NCBI GenBank assembly: GCA_014529385.2
Contig: CM043963.1
Location: 6,361,501 to 6,425,500 of the forward strand
DNA length: 64,000 nucleotides
Origin: Adiantum capillus-veneris
Lineage: Eukaryota > Streptophyta > Polypodiopsida > Polypodiales > Pteridaceae
Direction: 5' to 3'
Positions 12,913 through 23,875 of this stretch are shown here, in pieces. The translations under genes and the position numbers were made by a program. A model generated the notes under the pieces. It was given only the letters and a program-made list of their open reading frames with translations. It had not been told where the DNA came from and ran no database searches. Every line of letters starts with the position of its first letter. The stretch's first letter is position 1.

Positions 12913-15900
12913 TTAAGAGATCTCTCTCTCATCCTCGCATAACTCAGCATAACTTCCTATATCTATATAGAGCTCTCCGTTTAAACACATATCCTCTGTT
13001 TCATTTTGTAGCTCCTCTGCATGCACCCCATATAGAGTAGTAGCATCTTGATGCTCGTCTGGCACCACCGCAGCGGCTTCTGATTGAGCATCTTCTCTGA
13101 TCTCCTCCATTGATGTCGTTGTGATTGGCACATGGTAGCCTTCATACGTCCTTGCACTACGAGGGGCTACCTCTATGACGTACCACCAGTTTGATGTAGA
13201 CTTTGTAGGATGAAATACTACCTGCCAGAGCCACATAACTTACATGAGAGCTTTCAAGCACATAACTTGTAAAAGGGGGATGTTAACTATTTATATACTT
13301 ACTTGTTCACAATGCTCGAGTAGTACGTAAGTGTCTCTTAGGTCAGTCCATTTCTTAGTAGAATCCACCTCAAGAAAACCAGACTCTCCTCTACGCACAA
13401 TAGCGTTTCGACCCTCCATGATTATCTTGAACCATTGCACGTCGAACAAGTCGACAAAAAATCCTCTGTAATCGATCCTCAAAATCTCTTGCAGCGTGCC
13501 GAAGTAAGTGAGTTCCGCCACCACAGGATCTGCATCAGAGGAACGTCGTCGACTAGACTGTTCAAATTTTGCCATGATTCCACAATCTTGAGTAAAACGC
13601 TTTTTGTCGATTCGTTCCACCCTAAAATGTCGACCTTTACACCATGCTGCTGTGTATGACTTATACTACAACGAACAAAGATTATGAGTGGCCGTTCAAA
13701 CGTTTATAAATAAAGTCACTTGCTAGTCGTACATTGCAAACTTACCTTGGTCGCGCAACCCCGAGAGTACTCCCACTCTTCTTCAGTCACTTCGTCACCG
13801 CATTGTTGTGCGCTTTTCAATTGGTTGTGCAACCATCTTAAGCTCATGAAGGTTGGTAGGCTCTCCAGAACCGCTGGATAGTGCATCGGTGGTCGTCTTC
13901 CCCGTCTCCACTCGATTCGTGCCCTTTGTCGCTCTTGCTTTGCATCCTCATATTGTGAAATCCACTTTTGCATCACTGGATTGTGAAGCATGCAAAATCG
14001 GTTGATTTTAGCCTCTAGATCTTCCGTCATCTTCTTCTCAACACCGAGATTGCACATGACAATCCCAGATATGCGCTCATCATCTATGGTTCGCCATAGC
14101 GTGTCCCGGGATTTATCAAATCCGTCTAGCCACTCTCCAATGTACACTAGGGACTCTGATACCAACCAACCTTCTGCCATGCTACCCTCCGGACGTGCCT
14201 TTTGACGCACATATCCCTTAAGCGTTTTCATGAAACGCTCTAAGAAGAACATCCATCTGGAATGAACTGTGCCAGCTATTTCCACCTCATCAACTATGTG
14301 AATAAGAAGATGCACCTGAATGGTTAGTATTGTAGTAGGAAAATGTTTCTCAAACATGCACACAAGCTCCGCAGCATTTAGTTTGGCGAATGGTATGGAG
14401 TCTACGTCGATCTCCTTTTGTGAGATCCATTGCACCAGCTTTGCAAGTTTGTAGATTGTGTTACGGATGTCGAGAGACAAACATCCCTCAATGGCAACCG
14501 GTAAAATAAACTGTAAAGTATGTGCAACAATGATATTAAAGTCCACATTTTATGCAATGATATTAAAGTCCACTATGAACGTACCTGACACATTTTATGC
14601 CAATCGTGTGACTTCAAACCGGTAAGCTTTCCTTCTTTAGTAAAACACGTTCGGAGCGAGTGCATTACGCCAGTGGGGGTCCGCAAAGATCGAATGGCCT
14701 CTTTTACTTTGCGTTCTTGGGCTCCTGTGAAAATCCATGGTGCTTTAGGAAGTTTTATCGATCCATCAGACGCTGTTTGCGGCCAATATTGCTCCATACG
14801 ATCCACATTTCTAAGGTCAACTCTGGCTCCCAAAGTATCTTTCTTGCCGGTCAAATGGTCCCATAGTAGATTACCCACATTCTTGAATATGTGCATTGGA
14901 TCGAGCAAGTGATTGATCACGAGTCGGGGCCAGTATGGTAACTCGTACCATAGAGATAGTCTCTTCATCCCTGGAGGCAATCCGTCATCGCACATCTCCT
15001 TCTGCTCTAACCATGCTTGTGCAGACATCCTTGGTGGCTCTCTTCCCAAAAAGCCGTCGCGTAACACATGATTCTCCGGAAGATACGCTTGATGACCTTC
15101 GTAGATTTGCTTCTTCAGTGAGGGTGCCCTACGTGCATTCAGTCTAGGTCCACATGTGACACATGCTTTGTATCCGCTTGTTTGAAGCCCTGCATGTATA
15201 CACATGATAATAGATCAACTATGGCGAAAAACAAGATTTACAGTGTCTGAGAGAGGAGTGTCAATAGATCACCTGAGCATTCTGTTAGCCCGGGATAGTC
15301 ATGCATGGTCCACATTAGAATACCTCTGATCAAAGCATTCCGTCGTCCTGTGTGTCGGCTCATATCCACCACCTCTATGCCAATCCACAATTGTTGTAGC
15401 TCTTCCAATAGTGGACGAAGATACACATCCATATTCCCCACTTTATATCGCCCTGGCACAATCAAGCTTAGCCATAGGTGCCCCTTCTTCGTAGTCAACC
15501 ACGGGGGAATGTTGTAGTTGACGATGACAACGGGCCATACACTGTAAGATGTTGATCTTTGACCAAATGGATTTACGCCATCCATAGCCAGGCCTAAGCG
15601 CAAATTTTGAGCTTCCCTGGCAAAATCCGACCATGTTCCATCTATATGTTTCCAGGCTGCGCAATCTGCAGGAATTCGTAGCACACCATCCGAAGATTTA
15701 TTCTCCTCATGCCATGATGCTAGGGCGGCCATGGACTTACATTCGAAGAAATGCTTGATGCGAGGAAGCAAAGGAAAATGTCGCAAAACCTTTTGTGGAA
15801 TTTTTGTCCCGTGGAGATCTACTCGATATCTTTCGGAATCACATTTCGGACACTTCTCCATGTCTGTGTATTCCCCTCTGAAAAGAATGCAGTCATTAGG

Positions 15901-16641
15901 ACAAGCGTGGATAGAATTGTAATCCATCCCCAAGTTTCGCAAAATCTTTCTTGCTTCATCTCGGGAATCTGGCATCACATTGTCAGCTGGTAGAATGTGC
16001 TCTTTCAGCAATCTACACAACATAAAAATATGATACAGTCGTGTAAAAATCTATCAGATCATTATACATTTAGAGTTCTATTAAAGTAAACTAATTGTAA
16101 TAGATCACCTGAAAAGCGCTGTGACGCTAGTGTCACTCCATCCAAACTTTGCCTGCATGTTGAGAAGAACCAGGAGTGCTTTCAATCTAGACATACGTGC
16201 TCCATTATACAATGATGTATCGGCTTCACTTTTCATATCATCATAGATAAGCCTTTCTGAATCCATGATCGTCTCGATCATTTCATCAATCTCGGGCTCA
16301 AACATTGCCTCGTTGGGAATGTGCTCTGCATGATCATCCCCCGAGCTGTCAGAGGCTACATCTTGTGGCCTCACATATGATGCTTGACCAAAGCGCCTGC
16401 GAATACGTCTATTGGGTTGCAAGATTGCTGCTTGTTGGCCAGCGTCAGAGTCCGACGAGTTATAATTGGCAACAACTCGATCTATAATAGATGGATCGAA
16501 CTCGCCAAATTCGCGAACGTGCTGCAAAGAAACACGTCTTGTCCGTCGCACAGCATGCTTGCATTGATTACAAGGACATAAGACCCTCGTTGAGAGATAG
16601 GTGTTTCGGTTGGACGGTCCCACATCCTCGTCGCTACTCAT
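12913..16641 (-). CDS. CACTA transposase (tnp2 family, TNPD-like), 1,104 aa
   Basis: Spliced gene on the minus strand: exons 16641-16109, 16012-15273, 15189-14585, 14510-13746, 13665-13303 and 13221-12913. Every intron has GT..AG ends and the frame is open throughout (3,315 nt with stop). Domains in order: an N-terminal transposase-associated domain with CPCNQC; a tnp2 catalytic region with CPND..CPKC cysteines, MDGVNPFG, NIPPWL and DPMHIFKN; DUF4218 (FILPVAIEGCL.. to about residue 660); and a DUF4216-like part (SYTAAWCKGRHFRVERI, YFGTLQEI). The protein cuts and pastes CACTA elements. The start at 16641 (MSSDED) is the first ATG before the conserved cysteines. Length is in the range usual for TNPD-type transposases. 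No disabling change is visible. Confidence 0.92.
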
Positions 16642-16703
16642 AATGAGGATAAAAAACTTATAACCTGGACAACAAATTTAATATTCTATTGGCATTCTTC
16701 GTC

Positions 16704-16707
<4 letters not shown>

Positions 16708-16785
<78 letters not shown>
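16708..16785 (+). repeat. (CT)n microsatellite upstream of the transposase gene
   Basis: About 38 CT units, 67 bases upstream of the transposase ATG as read on the minus strand, so probably in its 5' leader or promoter. Confidence 0.95.
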
Positions 16786-16787
<2 letters not shown>

Positions 16788-17079
16788 ACCTCACATTCTC
16801 TAGTCATGTCCAATCCCCGCACACCTCGGTCTAGAGGTGCACGGAGATCAGAACCACCGGGTTATAATCTCGTCTTTATTGGTCAATACCTATATTTGTG
16901 GGTACAAGAAATCTAGACACCCACGTCTACATGATACTGCATGTAGTGGAAAAAATCCCTTTGCCTCTTCTCTAGCTGTAGCACTTCACTTCATCTTAAC
17001 ATCTTTTCACAGTAGATCTTTTCACTGTTCGTCTAACTCTAAACCCTAAACCGTAAGTAATTCTTGCGTGGACTCAATC

Positions 17080-17456
17080 TAACGTAAATAAGCGTAAATC
17101 TAAATAAACGTAAATCTAACTAAAAATAAAGCTAAATCTAATTTAACGTAAGTCTAATGACTAGAGGTTGTCTAGATGGTCATTCTGTCGGGGATGTAGT
17201 GACTCTTGCCGCCCTGAAGATCCACCTTCTTCCCTATCTTCTGAAGACATTTCACCAGTACTTTTGGATCGACGGAGCCCACCATGAGTGAAGGCAGCAA
17301 TACCCTATATTCCATTGAGGGCTGTCTTCACCCGCTTCATGCAGGCATCGCAGTCTATGGAGACCCGCATCTAATCTAATATAACGTAAATCTAAATCTA
17401 GCTTAAATAAACGTAAATCTAGTTAAAAATAAACCTAAATCTAATTTAATGTAAGT
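17080..17456. repeat. direct repeats flanking a captured gene fragment
   Basis: Two imperfect ~80-bp copies built of ACGTAAATCTAAATAAACG-like units, at about 17080-17158 and 17372-17456, bracket the HMA fragment. Each copy is itself made of short TAAATCTAA repeats. Confidence 0.75.
17172..17370 (-). pseudogene. captured fragment of a heavy-metal-associated (HMA/HIPP-type) gene
   Basis: Read on the minus strand from ATG at 17370, the first 21 codons give RVSIDCDACMKRVKTALNGI and then a stop. A shifted frame continues with GSVDPKVLVKCLQKIGKKVDL and ends at TAG (17172-17174). Both pieces match the usual plant HMA fold: the metal-binding C-x2-C after the first strand, and the later VDPxxVLxxLxKxGKKxxL segment of heavy-metal-associated isoprenylated plant proteins. 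The middle of the domain is lost and the frame broken, so no functional protein is expected. Its place inside the CACTA element, between direct repeats, shows gene-fragment capture. It is probably not a resident exon. Confidence 0.75.
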
Positions 17457-17732
17457 CTACATATAACCTAATCTTTAACGTCTTTTAAGATAGTTTCCTA
17501 CGACGTTATAACTCTCTTCTTCCTGTGTGTGTGCGCGTGTGTGGATGTGTGTGCCAATAAAAAGAGATAAATGGTATAACCTTTCTATCACCCATGCCAA
17601 GTATGATAGATTGATTATGCCATTTCTCTCTTGAATAACAGGTCTTCAGTTCAACTCCTCGTCGGCTAGATCTTTAGGTCTTTTAATTTTAATTAGTTTC
17701 CTACGACGCTCCCTTAGTTTCTCTTTCTTTCT

Positions 17733-17944
17733 CTCTCAATGTGTGTGCGTTTTTTTGGATCGTATGCATGTTTTCTTTCTCTTTTCCTCTCTCAATGTGT
17801 GCGTTTTTTGTTTATGCATGTTCTCTCTCTCTTTTCCTCTCTCAATGCGTGCGTTTTTTGTTTATGCATGCTCTCTCTCTCTCTCTTTTTCTCTCTCAAT
17901 GTGTGTGTGCATTCTTTGTTTATGTATGTGTGTGCGTTTTTGCA

Positions 17945-17945
<1 letters not shown>
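17733..17945 (+). repeat. tandem repeat, about 4 units of 50-60 bp
   Basis: Units of the form CTCTCTCAATGTGTGCG - TTTTTTGTTTATGCATG - TTCTCTCTCTCTTTTC, differing mainly in the length of the CT and GT parts. Confidence 0.85.
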
Positions 17946-17961
<16 letters not shown>

Positions 17962-17975
<14 letters not shown>

Positions 17976-18096
17976 AAAAACACTATGTGTGTGTGTGTAT
18001 GTGTGTGTGTGAGAGAGAGAGAGAGGGAGAGAGAAAGAGGGGAAGGGAACATGAGAATGAGGAGAGGGAAGGAGCATACCTGGCTCTCCTTCCTCT

Positions 18097-18142
<46 letters not shown>

Positions 18143-18176
18143 GAAAAAGAGAGAGAGAGAGAGAGAGAGAGAGTGA
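17962..18176. repeat. (CT)n, (GT)n and (GA)n microsatellites
   Basis: Short CT (17957-17975), GT (17987-18010), GA (18011-18035), GT (18101-18138) and GA (18148-18172) tracts within the CACTA element. Confidence 0.93.
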
Positions 18177-18273
18177 GGGAGAGCGTTACCTGCTCTTTGC
18201 TTGAGGGCGCCGAAAAACTCAGATCTGAGATCTGAGTTTTTGGGCACGCTCGGTTATTTTTTTTACCCCAGCT

Positions 18274-18379
18274 GGCGTCGCTATGAGCGTCGCTATAAGC
18301 GTCGCTATGAGCGTCGCAAATTTCTTTGTAAATTTGCGACGCTCATAGCGACGCTTATAGCGACGCTCATAGCGACGCC
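18274..18379. repeat. CACTA subterminal hairpin, 50-bp perfect arms
   Basis: Left arm 18274-18323 and right arm 18330-18379 are exact reverse complements with a 6-base loop. The arms again consist of GCGTCGCTA units, each arm ending at the loop in AAATTT-type sequence. Two more units follow to 18420. Confidence 0.95.
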
Positions 18380-18474
18380 GGGAATTTTTTTTTTTGAGCG
18401 TCGCTGTGTGAGCGTCGCTAATATGAAGAGCCTCTTGTAGTGTCTCTACTTATTAGCGCTGGTATTATGTGGCA

Positions 18475-18645
18475 GCTGCTGAGGCGTGAGACGACGCCCA
18501 GGATGGCACCGCTGATGCCGTGGTGGGAGTACACCTAGATTAGCTCAGCTGTATACTGTAGTTTTGTTTTGCCGTGGCGTGAGGATGACGCCCAGATTGG
18601 CACCGTTGTTGCTGTGGCGGGAGTATGTCCAGATTAGCACAACGA
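18475..18645 (+). repeat. diverged tandem duplication and nearby small hairpin
   Basis: Two ~85-bp units sharing GGCGTGAG..GACGCCCAG..TGGCACCG..GGGAGTA..AGATTAGC. At 18930-18956 an 11-bp inverted repeat (AGAATGATACC / GGTATCATTCT) has a 5-base loop. Both lie in the right part of element A. From 18957 to 19314 I see nothing further. Confidence 0.7.
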
Positions 18646-19314
18646 GTACTTGTCGAGCGGTATGGGACACTCATGAGGACAAGGGTTTTTATAAATAATG
18701 TATATACCGATTGGACATAATAGCGCCAGTAGAGATTCTTAAGTGAACCTAATCCAAGGGTTGTTGGTTTAAAATTGGATGACTTCTTGTTTGACTATTG
18801 TTTGTAATACTATTTGAAGGGCTGTTTTAACGAACCAGTATCATAAATAAAGTAAAGGAACATCTATGTTTAAACAGTGTGGTAGTAATTATATAACAAA
18901 AGAAGGGTGAGTGTGGTGTGAAAAGTGGGAGAATGATACCCCGACGGTATCATTCTATGGACGGGTGGACCCGATGAGTCAGGTAACTTTTCAACGCTAG
19001 AAATTGTTTTTTTTAAAGTCATAAATCTTAAAAGAGACAAACCTTGGCGGCTGTGCTTCTGAAACATGGGGAAAAAAGCGCACAGGTTGGTCACTCTAAG
19101 ATTTATACTTTTAGGTATAATTGATTATAGATAGTTTTTAGATAGGGTTATGGTGATCACGCTCCGCCATAGCGAGATAGGACCAATCCTTCAATAACGG
19201 TTCATGCCCGTGGCTACGTAGTAGCTAAGGCAATGTCCGTTGGTTTTTCTTTTTCAGGATTGGAGACCTATCAAAGGTACTCCGCTCCTCTCAAAAAGGG
19301 GCAGGGACCTCACA

Positions 19315-20214
19315 GTATATGCCATATCACAAAGAGACCCTGCACAGTAGGTTTGAGGCTACAATAACACAACCAGCAAATATCTTGTGTATCCACTTGC
19401 ATCGTAATTCAAGAAGACTCTTCCCAAGTATCATCCATCAAGTATAGATCGAAAGGTAAACTTGTAAAGTTCTCCACCTACCTTATCCTTCATATTCATC
19501 AGCCATGCCAACTTTCAACAATAGAACAAAAAGTGCATTATATATCAATATTTCTCAATTATTCCTGATTTTGTTAATCTATGTCATGCCATTTTAAGGC
19601 GTTATGTATTTTAAACCATCCCGAGTTTCCAGCAAAGCTCTTTTTAAAAAAAAAAAACCATTAGGACATATGTACCATCATGAATCTGCAATAGTACCAT
19701 CCCACAACCTATATTACAATCTCTAAATCCACAATACTCCACTCAGCAATCACAAAATGATCTTTATGCAAAAAATTGAAGATTTCATACACATAAATTC
19801 GTGTTTTTAATTGGCTAGGTCAACCCTGTTGTTGCAAAAATAGTTTAAAGAAAAGCCAGAAAAACCAAAAAATTACTGATATGATCATGTTCAGATTCTA
19901 AGTAGGTGCATGGGCACCTACCTGTTCATGGAGTTGACCATGTATTCTGTAAAAAATGATTCCCAGATTTAAATTTCCATTGAAGCCTATAACAACAAAG
20001 TTCTCATCATAGCGGCCGCAATCATTCAAAGTCTTGATGTGTGTGTTCCTACTCCCATATGTTCTTTATAATTGTTTTTTATGTTGTTGACTCCACTGGC
20101 TTCAGTATCACAAGAATTGAATCTGTTAGTAGATGAAAATAGCCGGCAAGGGTGAGGATTATCCTGGCTAAATCTTTGTCCATATGCGAGGATCATCAAG
20201 GGATGTGTGTATGT

Positions 20215-20258
<44 letters not shown>

Positions 20259-20512
20259 TAATTGAAAGGGAGAGAGGCATACTCAACTAGTACTGTGAGG
20301 GTATGGTTCAAGAAGAAACCAATATTGTTCTACCTGCAATAGGTGGTGATTGCATGAAGAATCCATTATGTGTCAGACCAAATAGAGGACGCACCACGAT
20401 GGGGTACCAAGATTTTGAAGGTGTTCACAATGCCTCCTCCTGGTACATAATTTTTTCTTGAATGAAGAAAAATAGATGTCTGCAAGGCCATAGACGTAAA
20501 CACTAGGAGCTC

Positions 20513-20609
<97 letters not shown>

Positions 20610-20701
20610 AGGGAGAGAGACGCATAGGAGACTATCTTGGCATGCAAATGGGGAACTCCTCATGTATGGGTGTTAGTGCTGAGAATGCAGAGAGAGGGCG
20701 A
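19315..20701 (+). repeat. repeat P, copy A, part 2
   Basis: Continues copy A after the inserted element. It matches 60894-62458 of copy B, except for a local 150-bp duplication in B. It contains a GT tract (20219-20254) and a compound GT/GA tract (20515-20603). No gene is visible. The copia element interrupts it at 20701. Confidence 0.9.
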
Positions 20702-21023
20702 TGTAAAGAATGAGGGTGCAAGAGAGCTACACAAGACAAGCACAAAGCACACAGAGATGGAAAGCTTCTTCTTCTTCTTCACAGAAAAGAGAGTACAAAA
20801 TGACTAAGTGCTAAAGCTGAAAAGTAGCACATATGTACATGCGGTCACTAAGTGTGAACTTGCTAGAAGCGTACTAGGCTGGCACTATAAGTGTAGTCCA
20901 GCTGTAGAATCACTGGCAGAGATCCTCCGTGTCGGTCACCTAACGCGCCAGTGAGTAAATGCCGTAAGCGGCCAAGACCCGTAGTGGATGCCAGCTCAAG
21001 GTGTAGAGCTCGACATCTCAACA
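20702..21023 (-). repeat. copia 3' LTR
   Basis: The 322-bp direct repeat partner of 25636-25957. On the minus strand it begins TGTTGAGATG and ends TTCTTTACA. The RNase H frame ends inside it at 20996. Confidence 0.95.
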
Positions 21024-22819
21024 CTCCCCCTCGAGCTCTGCATGTCGCAGAGTCCAAGCATAGTCCGGAAACGTCGAAGCTTCTCGGCTCCGAGGGCCTT
21101 GGTAAAGATATCCGCTATCTGCTCCTCTTTGCTGACGTAGACCAAGTCGATGTCGCCCGCCAACACTCGCTCTCGAACGTAGTGGTAATGGACCTCTATG
21201 TGTTTGGTCCTGGCATGGAACACTGGGTTCCTAGCCAACTGCATGCTGCTGAGGTTGTCACAATGGATGAAAATCTGCTGGTCCACCTGCACTCCCAAGT
21301 CCTCAAGTAATGTGCGTAGCCAAGCTACCTCGCACGCCGCAACTGCTGCACCTCTGTACTCGGCCTCTGTGCTCGATAAAGCAACCGTAGGCTGCTTTTT
21401 GCTGCTCCAAGTAACAGCAGCACTCCCAAAAGAGAACATGAAGCCACTCGTAGATCTCCTATCAACAATGCTACCTGCCCAATCTGCATCTGTATACCCA
21501 TACAATGCTAATGGTGCATCTGCTGCATAGAACAATGCGTAGTCAAGAGTACCTTGCACATACCTAAGTGTGCGTCGTACTCCATCCAAATGTGGCTTCC
21601 TCGGAAGTTGCATGAACTGAATCTCCAAGCCTACTGTGTAGCTCAAGTCTGGCCTCGTGATAGTCAAGTAGATTAGACTACCCACAATCTTCCTGTACAT
21701 GTTGACATCCTCAACAACATCACCCTTCTCTGCACTCAGCTTTGCATTCACATCCAAGGGAATAGAAATTGGCTTACAATCAGCCATACCATACTTTGAC
21801 AACATGTCCAAAGCATACTGTCTCTGTGATAGCCATACACCCTCTGGAGTCCTGATCACTTCAATGCCAAGAAAGTAGCGCAACTCGCCTAAATCTTTCA
21901 TTTCAAACTCCTGTTTGAGAAGACCCTTCACATGGTCAATCTCCATAGCATTGTCACCAACAATAATAAGGTCATCTACATATATGGTAATGACCACAAT
22001 CCCCACATCACTCTCACGTACATAGAGTGAATGATCAGCATGAGCTCTCCTAAAACCAATACTGACAAGATACTTGGCAATCCTGTCATACCATGCTCTA
22101 GAGCCCTGCTTCAAACCATACAAAGCTTTGAGAAGTCTCCATACATAATCTAGGTAACCTGGATCGACATAACCAGGTGGCTGATCCATATACACTTCCT
22201 CTTGCAACTCACCATTCAAGAAGGCATTCTTTACATCCATTTGATGCATAATCCATCCTCTAGATGGAGCCACTGCTATGACAGCTCTCACTGTCGTCAT
22301 CTTTGCCACTGGAGCAAAGGTCTCCTCATAGTCTATGCCATACGTCTGTGCATAACCCTTTGCGACCAGCCTTGCCTTGTGACGCTCAATGTTACCATCA
22401 GCCTTATGCTTGGTTTTATACACCCATTTACAGCCAATAGCTTTCTTGCCACTTGGCAATGGCACCAACTCCCATGTGTCATTTGCTTCCAATGCAGCCA
22501 TCTCATCATTCATTGCATCATCCCAATGCACATTTCCAACTGCATCCTCAAAACATGTGGGCTCCACATCCTGTATCACCTTAGCCATGTAGGCTTGGTG
22601 ATGCGCTAGATACCCATCATAAGTCAATTTCTGAACTGGATTTCTGACTCTATTAGATCTGCGCGGTCCTGGGTCACTCCTTTGCCCTCTAGCATCTTCT
22701 TGTACTTTCCTTACACCAGGTGTCCTGACAGCCGGAATTCCAAATTCCTCATCAAGACTTTGTTCAGAACCATCTGAATCCATGTCTACATGTGAAAAAC
22801 CTGATGATGCATCAACCAT
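20996..22819 (-). pseudogene. copia reverse transcriptase and RNase H (607 codons)
   Basis: The frame contains the copia RT start WELVPLPSGKKAIGCKWVYK, QMDVKNAFLNGEL and the catalytic YVDD near residue 279, followed by RNase H with YTDADWAG, SSTEAEY near residue 487 and HIEVHYHYVRE. The part before about residue 80 is linker after the integrase. The catalytic residues look intact. The frame is separated from the integrase frame by a shift near 22885, so it would be translated only through a shift or from a repaired relative. The reaction is synthesis of element cDNA in virus-like particles. Confidence 0.93.
21024..21035 (-). other. copia polypurine tract
   Basis: On the minus strand CTCGAGGGGGAG immediately precedes the 3' LTR. 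It serves as the plus-strand primer. Confidence 0.85.
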
Positions 22820-22888
22820 AAAGGGAGGTTCATCAACCTTTTCCTTTCCTTTTCGTGATACATTCCCTGTACCTGTTGGTGGAGTAAC

Positions 22889-23875
22889 CTACGTACGTAG
22901 TCTACCATTCCATGGTTTCTCAACAGAGCCACGAGAAGAGGACTCTTGTGGTCCACTCAAAATCTGTGACTGTGGCCTCACATTTTGTACAACCACATCA
23001 TCTTTTACATCAGCCCCAATAGTGCCATGTGCATTACTGTACCAGCTGCTCATCTCATCAAAGACTACATCTCTGCTCACTCGTAATTCTCGTGTAGTAG
23101 GATTGTAGCACCTGTACCCCTTTTGTTCAAGGGAATATCCCACAAGAATACATTTCTCTGCTTTAGGATCCAATTTCCTACGCAACTCATCTGGTACATG
23201 CACGTAAGCTATGCAGCCAAACACTTTCAAGTGTGCCAAATCAGGCTTTGTACCTGTAAACTTTTCCTCAGGTGTTACATCATGCACCGCAGCTGTAGGT
23301 GTCCTGTTCATAATGTACACAGCTGTATTTACAGCTTCATCCCAGAAATGATGAGGCATGTTCTTCTCATTCATCAATGCACGTGCAACCTCTGCAATGT
23401 GCCTGTTTTTCCTTTCTGCGACCCCATTCTGCTGTGGAGTATATCTGCATGTAAACTGCCTGTGTATACCATGCATTCGGAGAAAATCTGAAAAATCATT
23501 GGAGAAGTACTCTCTCCCTCCATCTGACCTCAATGTCTTGATTTGCATATCTGTCTCCTTCTCAATCATGACTTTGAAGTCTTGAAAGTGACCAAACACT
23601 TCACTTTTGTTACGCATGAAGTAGACCCATACTTTCCTTGTATGGTCATCAATGAAAGAGACATAATACCTGCAACCATGTATACTTGCAGTATCGGTTG
23701 GACCCCAAACATCTGTGTGCACCACCTCAAGTGGCCTTTTACATACATTGCGCTCATGTGGAAATGAGCCCTTTGACTGTTTTCCAAACTGGCATGCTGC
23801 ACACACTTTATGCATACCATCCACCTTGAATTTAGGCAAACCTTTTACAATCTGTTTTGATTGCATGCTGCGCAA
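22889..23875 (-). pseudogene. copia integrase (328 codons)
   Basis: The integrase core has HTDVWGP (Asp 55), LRSDGGREYFS (Asp 118) and NGVAERKNR (Glu 154), so the D-D-E triad is present. The C-terminal part carries GCIAYVHVP and CILVGY, typical of copia. The usual HHCC zinc region is split: its first part lies in the upstream frame and CAACQFGK in this one, because of a frameshift near 23900. The frame ends at 22889 after another shift. Confidence 0.93.

Larger units (their letters stand above)
10714..18442 (-). mobile_element. complete CACTA (En/Spm-type) transposon, 7.7 kb
   Basis: Terminal inverted repeats CACTACAAGAGG at 10714-10725 and CCTCTTGTAGTG at 18431-18442, flanked by the 3-bp duplication TCT (10711-10713 and 18443-18445), as expected for the CACTA superfamily. 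Both subterminal regions are dense in GCGTCGCTA/TAGCGACGC repeats arranged as hairpins. Inside, on the minus strand, are a six-exon tnp2 transposase gene and a three-exon second gene, both with open frames and canonical splice sites. The element also carries a captured HMA-domain fragment. It looks autonomous or only recently silenced. Confidence 0.95.
6726..19314 (+). mobile_element. TG..CA-bounded element A (~4.86 kb without its nested CACTA)
   Basis: The element starts TGTAAGGTCTCT and ends AGGGACCTCACA, an imperfect 12-bp inverted pair, and is flanked by the 5-bp duplication GTATA (6721-6725 and 19315-19319). Copy P-B has the uninterrupted site near 60895, which proves an insertion here. 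A CACTA transposon sits inside (10714-18442). Removing it leaves about 4.86 kb with a TATA box (TATAAATAG, 7334-7342), tandem repeats, a CT tract and one short coding exon with a splice donor (10316-10495). TG..CA ends and a 5-bp duplication would fit a solo LTR. A nonautonomous terminal-inverted-repeat element is the alternative. No transposase or gag-pol of its own is visible. A smaller inverted relative lies at 38072-40142. Confidence 0.85.
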
